Assembly: GCA_903934285.1 (NCBI GenBank)
Contig: CAIZNN010000181.1
Location: 48,765-112,764, forward strand
Length of the DNA: 64,000 bases
DNA from: Akkermansiaceae bacterium
Lineage (GTDB): Bacteria; Verrucomicrobiota; Verrucomicrobiia; Verrucomicrobiales; Akkermansiaceae
Direction of reading: 5' to 3'
Position numbers and translations under genes: made by a program. Shown one piece after another: positions 1-8,580 of this stretch. The notes under the pieces were generated by a model. That model was not told where the DNA came from. It saw only the letters and a list, made by a program, of their open reading frames with translations, and did no database searches. Each line of letters starts with the position of its first letter. The first letter of the stretch is position 1.

Positions 1-119
1 CAAAAGAAAATGCTGCAAGACAGCAAGGCAAGACAAGTGATGGGGCCCCTGTGGGAAATCAAGCGGCTTTTTGACCGGCGCGGCGTATGGGCTGGAATCT
101 CAGTTGTCAGCGTGGCGCC

Positions 120-1106
120 TCACTCCACCGATTCCTCCACGATGCTGGACAAAACGGTGTCCTCCAGCAGCACGGAACTGTTGGATTCCTGGGCGATGAA
201 ATATAGCGGGCGGCTGCGCACTTCGCCCAGAATGGTGCCGACATATTCGCTGAGCACGGCGAGAATCAAACAGACAAAGAAAAACATGCCGCTGAGTTGG
301 AGCGAGAGCGTCGTCCAGCCCGCGGCGACATCAGGTTTGAGCAGGAAAATGACCACCACGTATGCGGCATACAACAGATTGAGAAAAGCACCTAACAACC
401 CCGTGGCGGTCACCATGCGCAGCGGGTGGCGGGTGTTGGCGGCGAGCAGATCGATGGCGGTGGCAACCTCCACACCCCAGGTGGTGACGCGCGGCGCGCC
501 GGCCCTGGCCTGGATCGCGTATGAGAAGAACTCATGTTGATAGCCGAGGGTGAGGGTGAGCACGCGAAGGTAGCGGCTTTGCTCGCGAACTTGGAGCAAG
601 GCGTTGACCGCCTGCCGGTTCATCACCCGCAGGTCGCACACGCCGCGCTTGATGTCCACACCCAGATGCTTGACGCAGTAGGTCCGGAATGCGTTGCCGA
701 ACCACTCGCGCGCGAGCGAACGCCTCAGCGGATTGGTCGCCACCCCGTGGACGATCCCGCCGCTGTTACGGCAGAGATCTATCATCTGTGGGATGACCTC
801 GATCGGATCGGTCCGCGGGTCGAGGGTCACCACAAAATCGCCGATGGCGGACTCGATGCCGGCGGACAGGGCGACATCCCTGCCAAACGGCCTGGACAGC
901 CGCAGGTAACGCACGCGCTGGATTCGCTGCAGCAGGGGTTGCACCATCGCCGCAGTGCCATCGGTCGAACCGTCATCCACGAGGATGATTTCAAAAAAGC
1001 GGTAGGCCGAGGCGATAATCCGCTCGACCTCGATGACAATTTCCTCAAGCAGCAGGGCATCCTGCTCAAGCGGAACGACAATGCTGATTACGGTGTTCGG
1101 GTCCAT
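120..1106 (-). CDS. GT2 glycosyltransferase, DPM1/GtrB-like, with C-terminal membrane segments
   Basis: This is a family 2 glycosyltransferase of 328 residues. Residues 8-110 carry the GT-A fold signature (SIVVPL, then VDDGSTDGT), followed by DPRTDP in the DXD position. Two hydrophobic segments near residues 230-295 resemble the membrane anchor of DPM1/GtrB/ArnC-type enzymes, which move a sugar from a nucleotide donor onto polyprenyl phosphate or a lipid-linked glycan at the inner membrane. It is the last visible gene of the minus-strand polysaccharide cluster. The substrate cannot be read from the sequence. About 95 nt separate it from the upstream oxidoreductase gene, and that gap contains the palindrome CTGGAATTCCAG. 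Confidence 0.85.
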   Translation of the reverse strand: MDPNTVISIVVPLEQDALLLEEIVIEVERIIASAYRFFEIILVDDGSTDGTAAMVQPLLQRIQRVRYLRLSRPFGRDVALSAGIESAIGDFVVTLDPRTDPIEVIPQMIDLCRNSGGIVHGVATNPLRRSLAREWFGNAFRTYCVKHLGVDIKRGVCDLRVMNRQAVNALLQVREQSRYLRVLTLTLGYQHEFFSYAIQARAGAPRVTTWGVEVATAIDLLAANTRHPLRMVTATGLLGAFLNLLYAAYVVVIFLLKPDVAAGWTTLSLQLSGMFFFVCLILAVLSEYVGTILGEVRSRPLYFIAQESNSSVLLEDTVLSSIVEESVE

Positions 1107-1202
1107 TGGGAGAAAATGCTGGAATGCGGGAAAGTTGGCATGCTGGAATTGGTGATGTTTGGAGCGGAAGCCGACTGGAATTCCAGCGGCGCAGCATTTC
1201 AG

Positions 1203-2321
1203 TTAGCGGCTGGTTCCCAGCAACCGCGCCACTTCATCTTCCACGTCGAAGATATTGTCGATTTTCCCACCCATGACGTGAATGACGGCGGGAAGCTTCG
1301 CGTCGCGGTGAAACAGGATCGGCCTGCCGTCGTCGATTTCACTCAGCGGCAGCAGGGTTTTGACGGTCCACAACGAGTCGCGGTGCACCGCCCCCCGCAA
1401 CGACGGCACATAGCGCGAGGCATCGGCCACCATCAACTCGAAATGGCTTTGCTTATCGAGGGACTTGAATATCCGATAGGGATTGGAGGCGCCGGTTTGC
1501 TCGTTTTCAAACCAATGGGCATGCGGCGTGTAGCGCACATGGCTGAGGGTGGTCAGGCCCAGCGAGGGAAATGGCATGAAGGAGAAGAACGGCCCGCACA
1601 TCATGGTCACCGAGAGCCCGTCGAGGTTTTGCGGCAGCTCGACCAATGCCATTTCGGTCAGTTCGTGCTTCAAGGGAATGAGCGGCAAGCCTGAGGCGGA
1701 AGTGAGGCGATTCAAACCGGCGTAGGTGGCGTTGAACAGATATGCGCAGGGGCATTCGGAACCGTCCGAAAACCTGGCCAGCGCCCCGCTTGGATGGGGT
1801 GTCGCGGTTTGCACCAAGGTGTTAAGTCGCACCTCGATTCCCGCCGCCGCCAATTCCCGCTGCAGCTTGTCCCTGAGCACCGAAAAATCAAACGCGCATT
1901 CCTGCGCCAGCCAAATCCGCTCAGTCAACACCGGGTTGAACAGGCGCTGGATGGCGCTCGGCGCGGCCTTGAGCGGCGCGCCCACCCGCTTCATGAAAAC
2001 TTCGAACTGGTTGGCGGTGACCTTGGAGAAGAGCCGCCCGATGGCATAGACTTTGGTGAATTGATCGACGATCGCGTCGCGGTAATGCAAGCGGAACCTT
2101 TCGTAGTTCTGCCGCGACCGGTACGCCGTCATCAGACTGCGCGGGTAGTGATACCCGCCATGGACCCGGGCTTGGTTGATCCGTGATGCCTGGGTCAACA
2201 GTTCGCCCGCCTCCTCCACCACTATCGGCTGCCAACCCCTGCGCTGCAGCATCATGGCTATGGAGCAACCGAAGAAGCCGCCACCGGCGATGACCACACG
2301 GCGCTTTTCAGCATTACCCAT
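1203..2321 (-). CDS. FAD-dependent oxidoreductase (DAO/glycine-oxidase-like fold)
   Basis: The protein has 372 residues. An N-terminal dinucleotide-binding motif (VVIAGGGFFGCS at residues 9-20) and the ARVHGGYHYP segment near residue 52 point to a DAO-superfamily flavoenzyme. The gene overlaps the preceding sugar isomerase gene by 8 nt, so the two are probably translationally coupled. Its place among epimerase, isomerase and glycosyltransferase genes suggests it modifies a sugar or polyol precursor of the surface glycan, but that is inference from context. No membrane segment or signal peptide is apparent. The exact substrate is unknown. Confidence 0.75.
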   Translation of the reverse strand: MGNAEKRRVVIAGGGFFGCSIAMMLQRRGWQPIVVEEAGELLTQASRINQARVHGGYHYPRSLMTAYRSRQNYERFRLHYRDAIVDQFTKVYAIGRLFSKVTANQFEVFMKRVGAPLKAAPSAIQRLFNPVLTERIWLAQECAFDFSVLRDKLQRELAAAGIEVRLNTLVQTATPHPSGALARFSDGSECPCAYLFNATYAGLNRLTSASGLPLIPLKHELTEMALVELPQNLDGLSVTMMCGPFFSFMPFPSLGLTTLSHVRYTPHAHWFENEQTGASNPYRIFKSLDKQSHFELMVADASRYVPSLRGAVHRDSLWTVKTLLPLSEIDDGRPILFHRDAKLPAVIHVMGGKIDNIFDVEDEVARLLGTSR

Positions 2322-3120
2322 AACTCCCCCTAACTGCCGCCACTGCCTGTTTTATCGCATCAAGCCCGGCCGGTTGGGCCCGCATTTCGATGGCCACGCT
2401 GCCGGTGTAGCCGATTTCATGGAGCACGGCGGCGATGCGGGCATGGACCGCATCCGGTTCGGCAAAGGACCCGAGGTGGGGTTGACTGGCATGCACGTGG
2501 CGCAGCAGATGGGCACTTTGGCGCAAGCACGGTTCGAAGATCTCGCCGCTCAAGGCCAGCCCCCCGGCATCGACATGCAAACCGAAGCCCGGGGAATTGA
2601 CGGATTCGACCAACTCGGCGGCTTGTTCGAGCCGCGTGCAGAAATCGGCGCCATAGGCTTCCGGATTTGCTTCGATCACCAAACAGGACCCTGCCGCCAT
2701 GCACGCATCGCCCACTTCGCGAAACACCGCTGTGGCCCGCCGCGTGGCTTCGGCGTGGCTGAGGCAACCCCGCAACCGGTTGCGTGGCGAACCAAACACC
2801 AGCGGCCCTGCTCCTGCCCAACCGGCAACGCGCCCGACGGCTATCAGCACGGACTTCATCCGCTCGCACGACTCTGGCGCACCGAACAATTCCAACCCCT
2901 CGGTCCCGAACAACAGCGCCTGGAACGATCCGATCTTGAACCCCTGTTGGCGATACCATGCCGCACGCTCACGCACTGCGGACTCGCCCGCCGCCAGCGG
3001 ATCCCCGAACGCACGCAACGGCGCGACCTCGATTTCATCCAGACCCAAACCATGGAGGCATTCCAAGGCCGAGGCCTCGTCCTCCGGTGCCCATGCTATA
3101 TGCGAAAACGAAATGTTCAT
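2314..3120 (-). CDS. Sugar phosphate isomerase/epimerase, xylose-isomerase-like TIM barrel
   Basis: This is a 268-residue protein of the AP-endonuclease-2 / xylose-isomerase-like barrel superfamily. Features that fit include VIEANPEAYG near residue 163 and GLHVDAGG near residue 195, which supply the acidic and histidine metal ligands, and a VAIEMRA strand near the C-terminus. Family members isomerise or epimerise sugars, inositols and related hydroxy-acids. The start fits the usual beta-strand opening (MNISFSHIAW). It sits between the NAD-epimerase and FAD-oxidoreductase genes of the glycan locus, which suggests one short precursor-modifying pathway. The substrate is not identifiable. Confidence 0.72.
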   Translation of the reverse strand: MNISFSHIAWAPEDEASALECLHGLGLDEIEVAPLRAFGDPLAAGESAVRERAAWYRQQGFKIGSFQALLFGTEGLELFGAPESCERMKSVLIAVGRVAGWAGAGPLVFGSPRNRLRGCLSHAEATRRATAVFREVGDACMAAGSCLVIEANPEAYGADFCTRLEQAAELVESVNSPGFGLHVDAGGLALSGEIFEPCLRQSAHLLRHVHASQPHLGSFAEPDAVHARIAAVLHEIGYTGSVAIEMRAQPAGLDAIKQAVAAVRGSYG

Positions 3121-3147
3121 GATGAGAAAATCTGTATGCTCCGGGAG

Positions 3148-3999
3148 CTAAGGCCGGGCCGGCCTATCCGCCCCGGATTCCTCCAACCACGATGCAAGAT
3201 CGGCAAACACCTGCGCCTTGCCATACAAATAGCCGTTCGCACCGCCCCACTCCGGCGCATGTCGCGAACGCATGTCATAGCCCGCCGGTGCCGGGCCTGT
3301 GCCACCCAGTGTTTTGCCCGGGAAAAACCGCTCGCAAATCTCGCCGGTGCCCAGCGGTTCGGTACTCACGTTGAGCAAGGGCAGCCCAAGCTCCCATGCC
3401 CGGTCGATGTCAGCCGCCAGATGCCGCAAATCATAATACTGAAACACCCCTTCCGGATGCACCTTCTCTAACCCATTGTCGTGGATCATGTCGAAGATGA
3501 CGTTTTTCTTGAGTCCCGGGCCGAACAGCCCGGGCAAACGCAGGATCAAAACCTCGGGAAAGCGGTCCCGGATCCAATCCTCCAACTCGACCCGGTGTAA
3601 CCCGTAGGCATGATGGCCGGCCCGCTCAATGGCGGAGTCCTCATCCACCTCCCGCGGTGCCGGATAGACATCGATGGTCGAGATCAGGGTGAAGCGCTTG
3701 GCTCGGACTTGGGAGAGTGGTTCCCGCAACCGCGCGATGCCGGCCCGGTCATCGGCGGGATGGAGATTGGCCCACCACTTCATCGCCTGCACTCCCGCAC
3801 ATACTATGTGCCCGAAGCTTTCACCCCGAATCGTGTCGATGTCCGAAGAGCGGTACTTCGAATCGTAAGCGCGCCGGGCGAGCAGATTGCTGCCGACGAA
3901 ACCGGTGTAGCCAATGAGTGCCGTGGACATGGGGATGTGGGGATATGGGGTTGTGGCGGGGCCGAATTCCACGGTCACTCGCTCAGCTTGCAGATTCAT
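3148..3999 (-). CDS. NAD(P)-dependent epimerase/dehydratase (extended SDR-like)
   Basis: This Rossmann-fold sugar-nucleotide epimerase/dehydratase contains the motif GYTGFVGSN, which begins about six residues after the internal methionine of MSTALIGYTG. Two starts are possible. ATG at 3999 overlaps the upstream VTT stop in an ATGA arrangement typical of coupled genes. The internal ATG at 3930 puts the Rossmann strand right at the N-terminus, as is normal. At the expected YxxxK active site the sequence reads YGLHR, so the catalytic lysine appears to be arginine, and classical epimerase activity should not be assumed. At about 260-283 residues it is shorter than most family members. Confidence 0.72.
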   Translation of the reverse strand: MNLQAERVTVEFGPATTPYPHIPMSTALIGYTGFVGSNLLARRAYDSKYRSSDIDTIRGESFGHIVCAGVQAMKWWANLHPADDRAGIARLREPLSQVRAKRFTLISTIDVYPAPREVDEDSAIERAGHHAYGLHRVELEDWIRDRFPEVLILRLPGLFGPGLKKNVIFDMIHDNGLEKVHPEGVFQYYDLRHLAADIDRAWELGLPLLNVSTEPLGTGEICERFFPGKTLGGTGPAPAGYDMRSRHAPEWGGANGYLYGKAQVFADLASWLEESGADRPARP

Positions 4000-4688
4000 G
4001 TTTCGATGACTTCGCCCGCCAGCTCGGGCTTGGCCGGCTTGACCCGCGCACGCAACAAGCGAACCAGAACAAAGGCGGCCACCAGCACCGCGATGCCGGT
4101 GATGGCCATGCCGAACCGACCTTCGAAAACGGCACCGCTGGTAAGGACGAAACCGACGACAAACACCCCATTGATGGGCACCGAGATAAGGATGTAGGGC
4201 AGGAACGGCACCGCCACCAGACCGAGAACGTAATTTTGCAGGAACAACGGCACTCCCGGAGTCACGCGCAGCAGCACGGTGAGTCTGATGCGGTCCTTAT
4301 GTTCCAGACTGCGCCAGCGGTCCCAATGCCGCCCTAACAGCCGAGCGACCAGCGGGCGCGCCGGACCCGCCGCCACCAGATAGGTCCATGTCATGTTCAG
4401 GAACATGGCGCAAACACTCAGCGCGCAACTCTGCCAATTGCTGCCCCAGGTCACGCCCGCGAGCACCAGCAAGGCACTGGCTGGACAGCCGAACGCCGGC
4501 AGCACCACCAGCGCGGCAAACAGCACGATCGGATAGGTGCGGCACCATTCAATAACCTGGTCTTTGGCGTGCCACAGCGTGCTGAGGAAATCCGGCCCGC
4601 GGCTGAGCCACAGCACCCCCGCGATTCCCGCGCCCGCCAGCAGAGACGCCAAACCCCAGCGGATTTTGGGGGACAGAGTGTGGAACAT
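3996..4688 (-). CDS. VTT/TVP38-TMEM64 family inner-membrane protein
   Basis: This 230-residue integral membrane protein has about five hydrophobic segments. A central PAFGCPASALLVLAGVTWG stretch resembles the re-entrant region of the VTT (formerly SNARE-associated, DedA-related) family. Members are proposed lipid scramblases or transporters in the inner membrane. Its place inside a polysaccharide locus, directly after the UDP-sugar dehydrogenase and overlapping the epimerase gene by 4 nt, makes a role in lipid-linked glycan handling attractive, but this is only inference from context. Confidence 0.75.
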   Translation of the reverse strand: MFHTLSPKIRWGLASLLAGAGIAGVLWLSRGPDFLSTLWHAKDQVIEWCRTYPIVLFAALVVLPAFGCPASALLVLAGVTWGSNWQSCALSVCAMFLNMTWTYLVAAGPARPLVARLLGRHWDRWRSLEHKDRIRLTVLLRVTPGVPLFLQNYVLGLVAVPFLPYILISVPINGVFVVGFVLTSGAVFEGRFGMAITGIAVLVAAFVLVRLLRARVKPAKPELAGEVIET

Positions 4689-4716
4689 GACAGACCGGAG
4701 TTATGGAAACATCAAA

Positions 4717-4734
4717 CCGCCCCGGGGGGGGCGG
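4717..4734. terminator. GC-only inverted repeat between the dehydrogenase and VTT genes
   Basis: CCGCCCC pairs with GGGGCGG around a very short G loop. The repeat lies in the 91-nt gap between the UDP-sugar dehydrogenase stop and the VTT start. No T-run follows on either strand, so it could be an attenuator or mRNA-processing hairpin rather than a full intrinsic terminator. Confidence 0.4.
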
Positions 4735-4779
4735 CTGACCCTAACGAGGCGGGACCGCCTCAGACCAAGCAAACCGCGC

Positions 4780-6096
4780 TCAGGCTTTGACCACTTGCCC
4801 GGGCTGGGTGGCCACGCTGGCCATCGCGTTGCGCGTATCAATGATGAGCCCGGCGTGGGCAGCGAGCAGCGGCAAGTCAAAAGCCGCATGGTGGGTGGCA
4901 ATGACCACGCAATCCGCGGCGGCGAGCGTCGCCGGAGTGCACGCCACCGAGCAGGTGCCTGCCCAGTTCTGGTGCTCGCGGGTCGGCCCGATCACCGGCA
5001 CATGCGGGTCGTGATAGGTGACCTCGGCCCCAAGCTCGCTGAAGCGGTCTAACAGGGCGAAGGTGGGCGATTCGCGCATGTCATCAACGTTGGCCTTGTA
5101 GGCCAGTCCCATGAGCAGGATGCGACTGCCCTTGACCGCCTTGCCACGGCAATTGAGGGCCTCCATGGTGCGTTGGACGACATATTCGGGCATCGCCCGG
5201 TTGATCTCCCCGGCCAATTCGATGAAGCGGGTGTGCACCCCAAACTCGCGCGCTTTCCACGTCAGATAGAACGGATCAATCGGGATGCAATGCCCGCCAA
5301 GTCCCGGCCCCGGATAGAACGGCGTGAAGCCGAAGGGCTTGGTCGATGCCGCCCGGATGACCTCCCAAATATCGATGCCCATGCGGTCGGCGGCTATTTT
5401 CAATTCATTGATGAGGCCGATGTTGACCGAGCGATAGATGTTTTCCAACAATTTGGAAAGCTCGGCCACTTGGGTCGAGGAAACCGGCACGACCCGCTCG
5501 AAGGCCGCGCCATACAGCGCAGTGCCGGCTTGCAGGCAGGCCGCGGTGTGGCCGCCAACCACTTTGGGAATATTGGTCGCGGCAAACTGCGGATTGCCGG
5601 GATCCTCGCGCTCCGGCGAATACACGACGAATATGGCGTCGCCCACTTTGAAGCCGGCCGCCTCGACTCGGGTGACGACCTCTTCCTCGGTGGTGCCAGG
5701 ATAGGTGGTGCTTTCCAAACTCAGGATTTGGCCGGCCCGCAGGTGCGGCACCACCGTGTCCAGCGTCGCGGTGACGAAACTCAGATCCGGCTCGAGATGC
5801 TCATCAAGCGGGGTGGGCACGCACAAGATGATGGCGTCGCAGCTACCGATGCGGGAAAAATCGCTGGTGGCATCGAGTTTGCCGGAGCCGCGCGCCGCCG
5901 CTACCTGCGCGCTTGGAATGTGTTTGATATAACTCGTCCCGGCGTGCAGGTGCTCGATTTTCGTGCTGTCGATATCGAAACCAATCACCGCAAACCCCTT
6001 GTCGGCATAGGCAAGCACCAGCGGCAGTCCGACGTAGCCGAGCCCGACGACGCCGATAACAGAGGATTGTGGTTGGATACAGACGGGTTCGGACAT
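4780..6096 (-). CDS. UDP-N-acetylglucosamine 6-dehydrogenase-like nucleotide-sugar dehydrogenase (WbpA family)
   Basis: This 438-residue NAD-dependent UDP-sugar dehydrogenase oxidises the C6 hydroxyl of a UDP-hexose to a uronic acid. Visible motifs are the NAD site [12 protein letters not shown] (residues 15-26), the STTYPGTT and YSPERED blocks, and the catalytic cysteine motif [11 protein letters not shown] near residue 270. The spacing and wording of the last block fit WbpA/TviB-type enzymes (UDP-GlcNAc or UDP-GalNAc) better than UDP-glucose dehydrogenase. The gene has its own leader carrying an ops-like element and a palindrome, so it probably begins a separately controlled transcription segment after cysN. 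Confidence 0.88.
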   Translation of the reverse strand: MSEPVCIQPQSSVIGVVGLGYVGLPLVLAYADKGFAVIGFDIDSTKIEHLHAGTSYIKHIPSAQVAAARGSGKLDATSDFSRIGSCDAIILCVPTPLDEHLEPDLSFVTATLDTVVPHLRAGQILSLESTTYPGTTEEEVVTRVEAAGFKVGDAIFVVYSPEREDPGNPQFAATNIPKVVGGHTAACLQAGTALYGAAFERVVPVSSTQVAELSKLLENIYRSVNIGLINELKIAADRMGIDIWEVIRAASTKPFGFTPFYPGPGLGGHCIPIDPFYLTWKAREFGVHTRFIELAGEINRAMPEYVVQRTMEALNCRGKAVKGSRILLMGLAYKANVDDMRESPTFALLDRFSELGAEVTYHDPHVPVIGPTREHQNWAGTCSVACTPATLAAADCVVIATHHAAFDLPLLAAHAGLIIDTRNAMASVATQPGQVVKA

Positions 6097-6124
6097 ATGC
6101 GGATAAGTGTGGGTAAGGATAAAA

Positions 6125-6169
6125 ACGCTACCGCCCTTGGTCGCTTGCGCCAGTCCTGGCGGAAAACCT
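6125..6169 (-). promoter_or_regulatory. ops/JUMPStart-like element, copy 2
   Basis: Read on the minus strand, this element is AGGTTTTC, 16 variable bases, then a 21-bp core containing CCAAGGGCGGTAGCGT, followed by a run of five T. The core is identical to that of copy 1 at 13848-13892 and the spacing is also identical. GGCGGTAGCGT is the ops sequence at which RfaH is loaded onto paused RNA polymerase in enterobacteria. The 16-base spacer contains CGCCAG-GA-CTGGCG, a perfect 6-bp hairpin. The element ends about 28 nt before the UDP-sugar dehydrogenase ATG. An RfaH-like gene lies 8 kb upstream on the same strand. Confidence 0.8.
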
Positions 6170-6247
6170 GAGGGATCAATCGGGAAAATTTGCCACCGCA
6201 GCGCCCATCCGGATCACTGCCACGTCAAACTGACACGAATTCCCGCC

Positions 6248-6267
6248 TGTTCAATAAAAAATGAACA
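6248..6267. promoter_or_regulatory. Operator-like palindrome TGTTCA-N8-TGAACA, copy 2
   Basis: TGTTCAATAAAAAATGAACA starts 11 bp beyond the cysN stop and upstream of the second ops copy. The same arms and the same 8-bp AT-rich spacer occur just before the GbsR/MarR-type regulator gene (15118-15137). This is a plausible binding site for that regulator or another dimeric factor. Confidence 0.55.
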
Positions 6268-6277
6268 AAAAAACCCC

Positions 6278-7522
6278 TCACACAATCATCCCGGCGGCGA
6301 CCGTTTCGTTGGTGGCGGGATCGATGAGGATGAACGAGCCGGTTTGCCGGTTGCGGCGGTAGGAATCGTAGAACAACGGGACCGCCGCCCGCAGACAGAC
6401 GCGACCGATGTCGTTCATCGCAAACCCATCGACGTCCTCGATTTTGTGGAGCGTGTTGATATCGACGTGATACCGGACCTGTTGGACCACGGCCTTGGTT
6501 TCCTGGGTGGTGTGGCGGAGGATGAACTTGGCGCGCGGCGGCATGGCGCGGGGGGAAAACCAGCACACCATCGCCTCGATGTCCTGGCCGACCTGCGGCG
6601 GATTGTTGGCCTTGACCAGCATGTCGCCGCGGGAAATGTCGATTTCGTCGGTGAGGGTGAGGCACACCGATTGCGGCGCGAACGCTTCACTGAGCTCCCC
6701 CTTGGGGCTATGGATGGCCTTGACGCGGGTGGTGAAACCGGACGGCAGCACCGTGACGGCGTCCCCGGGTTTGAAGACCCCACCCGCGACGCGGCCAGCG
6801 TAGCCGCGGAAATCATGCCACTCGTCGCTCATCGGGCGCACCACCCATTGGACCGGGAAGCGCGCCTCGACGTGGTTCTCCTCACCGGCAACATAGACGT
6901 TCTCCAGATGATAGAGCAGGGTCGGCCCCTCATACCACCCCATGTTTGCGGATTTTTCGACGACATTGTCGCCATTGAGCGCCGAAATGGGAATGAAGAC
7001 GATTTCGACAATGTTATCCAGGCGCGAGGCAAACTCACGAAACTCCTCGATAATCCGATGGTACCCGGCCTCGCTGAAGCCAACCAGATCCATCTTATTG
7101 ACGGCGACGACGAGGTGCTGGATGCGCAACAAATTGGCGATGAAGCAGTGCCGCTTGGTCTGCTCGATGACGCCTTTGCGGGCGTCGATGAGAATGATGG
7201 CGAGATTGGCCGTGGAGGCGCCGGTCACCATGTTGCGGGTATATTGGATATGCCCCGGCGTGTCGGCGATGATGAATTTGCGTTTCGGGGTGGCAAAATA
7301 GCGATAGGCGACGTCGATGGTGATCCCCTGTTCGCGCTCGGCCTTGAGACCGTCGGTGAGCAACGCCAGGTTGACGTTGGCGTCGCCGCGCCGCCGCGAC
7401 GATTCCTCCATGGCCTCAAGTTGATCCTCGAAAATGGACTTGGAGTCGTAAAGCAAGCGCCCTATCAGGGTGGATTTGCCGTCGTCAACCGAACCGGCGG
7501 TGGTGAAGCGGAGGAGGTCCAT
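6278..7522 (-). CDS. cysN: Sulfate adenylyltransferase subunit 1 (GTPase subunit)
   Basis: CysN is the GTPase subunit that drives ATP sulfurylase (CysD) to make adenosine 5'-phosphosulfate. The sequence shows the G1 motif AGSVDDGKST (residues 9-18), G3 DTPGH near residue 90 and G4 NKMDL near 145, followed by EF-Tu-like beta-barrel domains. At 414 residues it is a short form that lacks the N-terminal extension of E. coli CysN, and the C-terminus looks complete. It follows cysD by 8 nt. With cysC and cysD it forms an APS/PAPS-producing set inside a polysaccharide locus, with no sulfite-assimilation genes beside it. Confidence 0.96.
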   Translation of the reverse strand: MDLLRFTTAGSVDDGKSTLIGRLLYDSKSIFEDQLEAMEESSRRRGDANVNLALLTDGLKAEREQGITIDVAYRYFATPKRKFIIADTPGHIQYTRNMVTGASTANLAIILIDARKGVIEQTKRHCFIANLLRIQHLVVAVNKMDLVGFSEAGYHRIIEEFREFASRLDNIVEIVFIPISALNGDNVVEKSANMGWYEGPTLLYHLENVYVAGEENHVEARFPVQWVVRPMSDEWHDFRGYAGRVAGGVFKPGDAVTVLPSGFTTRVKAIHSPKGELSEAFAPQSVCLTLTDEIDISRGDMLVKANNPPQVGQDIEAMVCWFSPRAMPPRAKFILRHTTQETKAVVQQVRYHVDINTLHKIEDVDGFAMNDIGRVCLRAAVPLFYDSYRRNRQTGSFILIDPATNETVAAGMIV

Positions 7523-7530
7523 GGGTGAGT

Positions 7531-8436
7531 CTAAAAGTAACCTTCTTTCTTCCGGTCTTCCATCGCGGTTTCGGAGCGCTTGTCGTCGGAGCGGGTGCCG
7601 CGTTCGGTTTGCCGCGCGGCGGCCACCTCGGCGATGACTTCGTCGAGATTGGAAGCTGTGGATTCAACCGCCCCGGTGCAGGTGGCATCGCCAATGGTCC
7701 GGAAGCGCACCACCCGCGAGGCGGCGGTTTCGTGGCTCTGGGGTTTGAGGAATTCAGTGACCGCCAGCAGCATGCCGTTGCGTTGGAAAACCTCGCGGTT
7801 ATGGGCAAAGTAAATCGATGGCAGCGGGATCTCCTCACGTTTCATATACATCCATATATCCATCTCGGTGAAGTTGGAGAGCGGGAAGATGCGGAAGTGC
7901 TCACCGGGATTTTTGCGACCGTTGAACAAGTTCCAGAGTTCCGGGCGCTGGTTTTTCGGATCCCACTGGCCGAAATCATCCCGATGCGAGAAAAACCGCT
8001 CTTTGGCGCGGGCCTTTTCCTCGTCGCGGCGCCCGCCGCCCAGGCACGCATCATATTGGTGTTGCTCGATGGTATCGAGCAAGGTGACGGTTTGCAGTTT
8101 GTTGCGCGAGGCACCCGGCCCGGTCTCTTCGACCACCCGCCCCCGATCTATCGACTCCTGCACCGATCCGACAATCAGTCGGGCCGCCAGCAGCACGACA
8201 AATTCGTCGCGATACGCCATGGTCTCAGCAAAATTGTGCCCAGTATCAACGTGCACCAGCGGAAAAGGCATGCGCGCCGGCCAAAACGCTTTGCGCGCCA
8301 GCCATGCCATCACAATCGAGTCCTTGCCCCCCGAAAACAACAGCGCTGGTTTCTCAAATTGCGCGGCTGCCTCCCGAAGCACGAAAATCGCTTCGGCTTC
8401 AAGTTGGTCAAGGTGACTGAATCGGTAATTGGACAT
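7531..8436 (-). CDS. cysD: Sulfate adenylyltransferase subunit 2
   Basis: CysD transfers AMP from ATP to sulfate and works with CysN. The PP-loop motif FSGGKDS and the following HVDTGHNF are present, as are the arginine-rich blocks typical of the family. I chose the ATG at 8436 (MSNYRFSHLDQLE) rather than the track start at 8466. It gives 301 residues, essentially the length of E. coli CysD, and begins at the conserved N-terminal helix. cysN follows after 8 nt. A 144-nt gap with an AT-rich palindrome separates it from cysC. Confidence 0.95.
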   Translation of the reverse strand: MSNYRFSHLDQLEAEAIFVLREAAAQFEKPALLFSGGKDSIVMAWLARKAFWPARMPFPLVHVDTGHNFAETMAYRDEFVVLLAARLIVGSVQESIDRGRVVEETGPGASRNKLQTVTLLDTIEQHQYDACLGGGRRDEEKARAKERFFSHRDDFGQWDPKNQRPELWNLFNGRKNPGEHFRIFPLSNFTEMDIWMYMKREEIPLPSIYFAHNREVFQRNGMLLAVTEFLKPQSHETAASRVVRFRTIGDATCTGAVESTASNLDEVIAEVAAARQTERGTRSDDKRSETAMEDRKKEGYF

Positions 8437-8546
8437 GGGGCGTGGGGCAACCAGCAGGAGGGGCACTGCGACCGCAGTTGGCTAACCACGGCGCCGCCCA
8501 AACTAGGGCCCCGCTGCGCTCCCGTCAAGAAATAATAGGTTTGTAG

Positions 8547-8570
8547 ATCAGTTTAATATAGTATACTGAT
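8547..8570. promoter_or_regulatory. AT-rich palindrome between cysC and cysD
   Basis: ATCAGT and ACTGAT arms flank a 12-bp AT spacer. The block is markedly AT-rich (TATACT and TATATT words) within a GC-rich surrounding. It lies just after the cysC stop and upstream of cysD, so it could be a regulator site, a secondary promoter or a terminator stem. Confidence 0.35.
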
Positions 8571-8580
8571 TCACAACGAG

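Noticed and set aside
6107-7528. 473-residue plus-strand ORF opposite cysN
   Set aside because: Antisense to cysN, whose G1, G3 and G4 motifs are intact.
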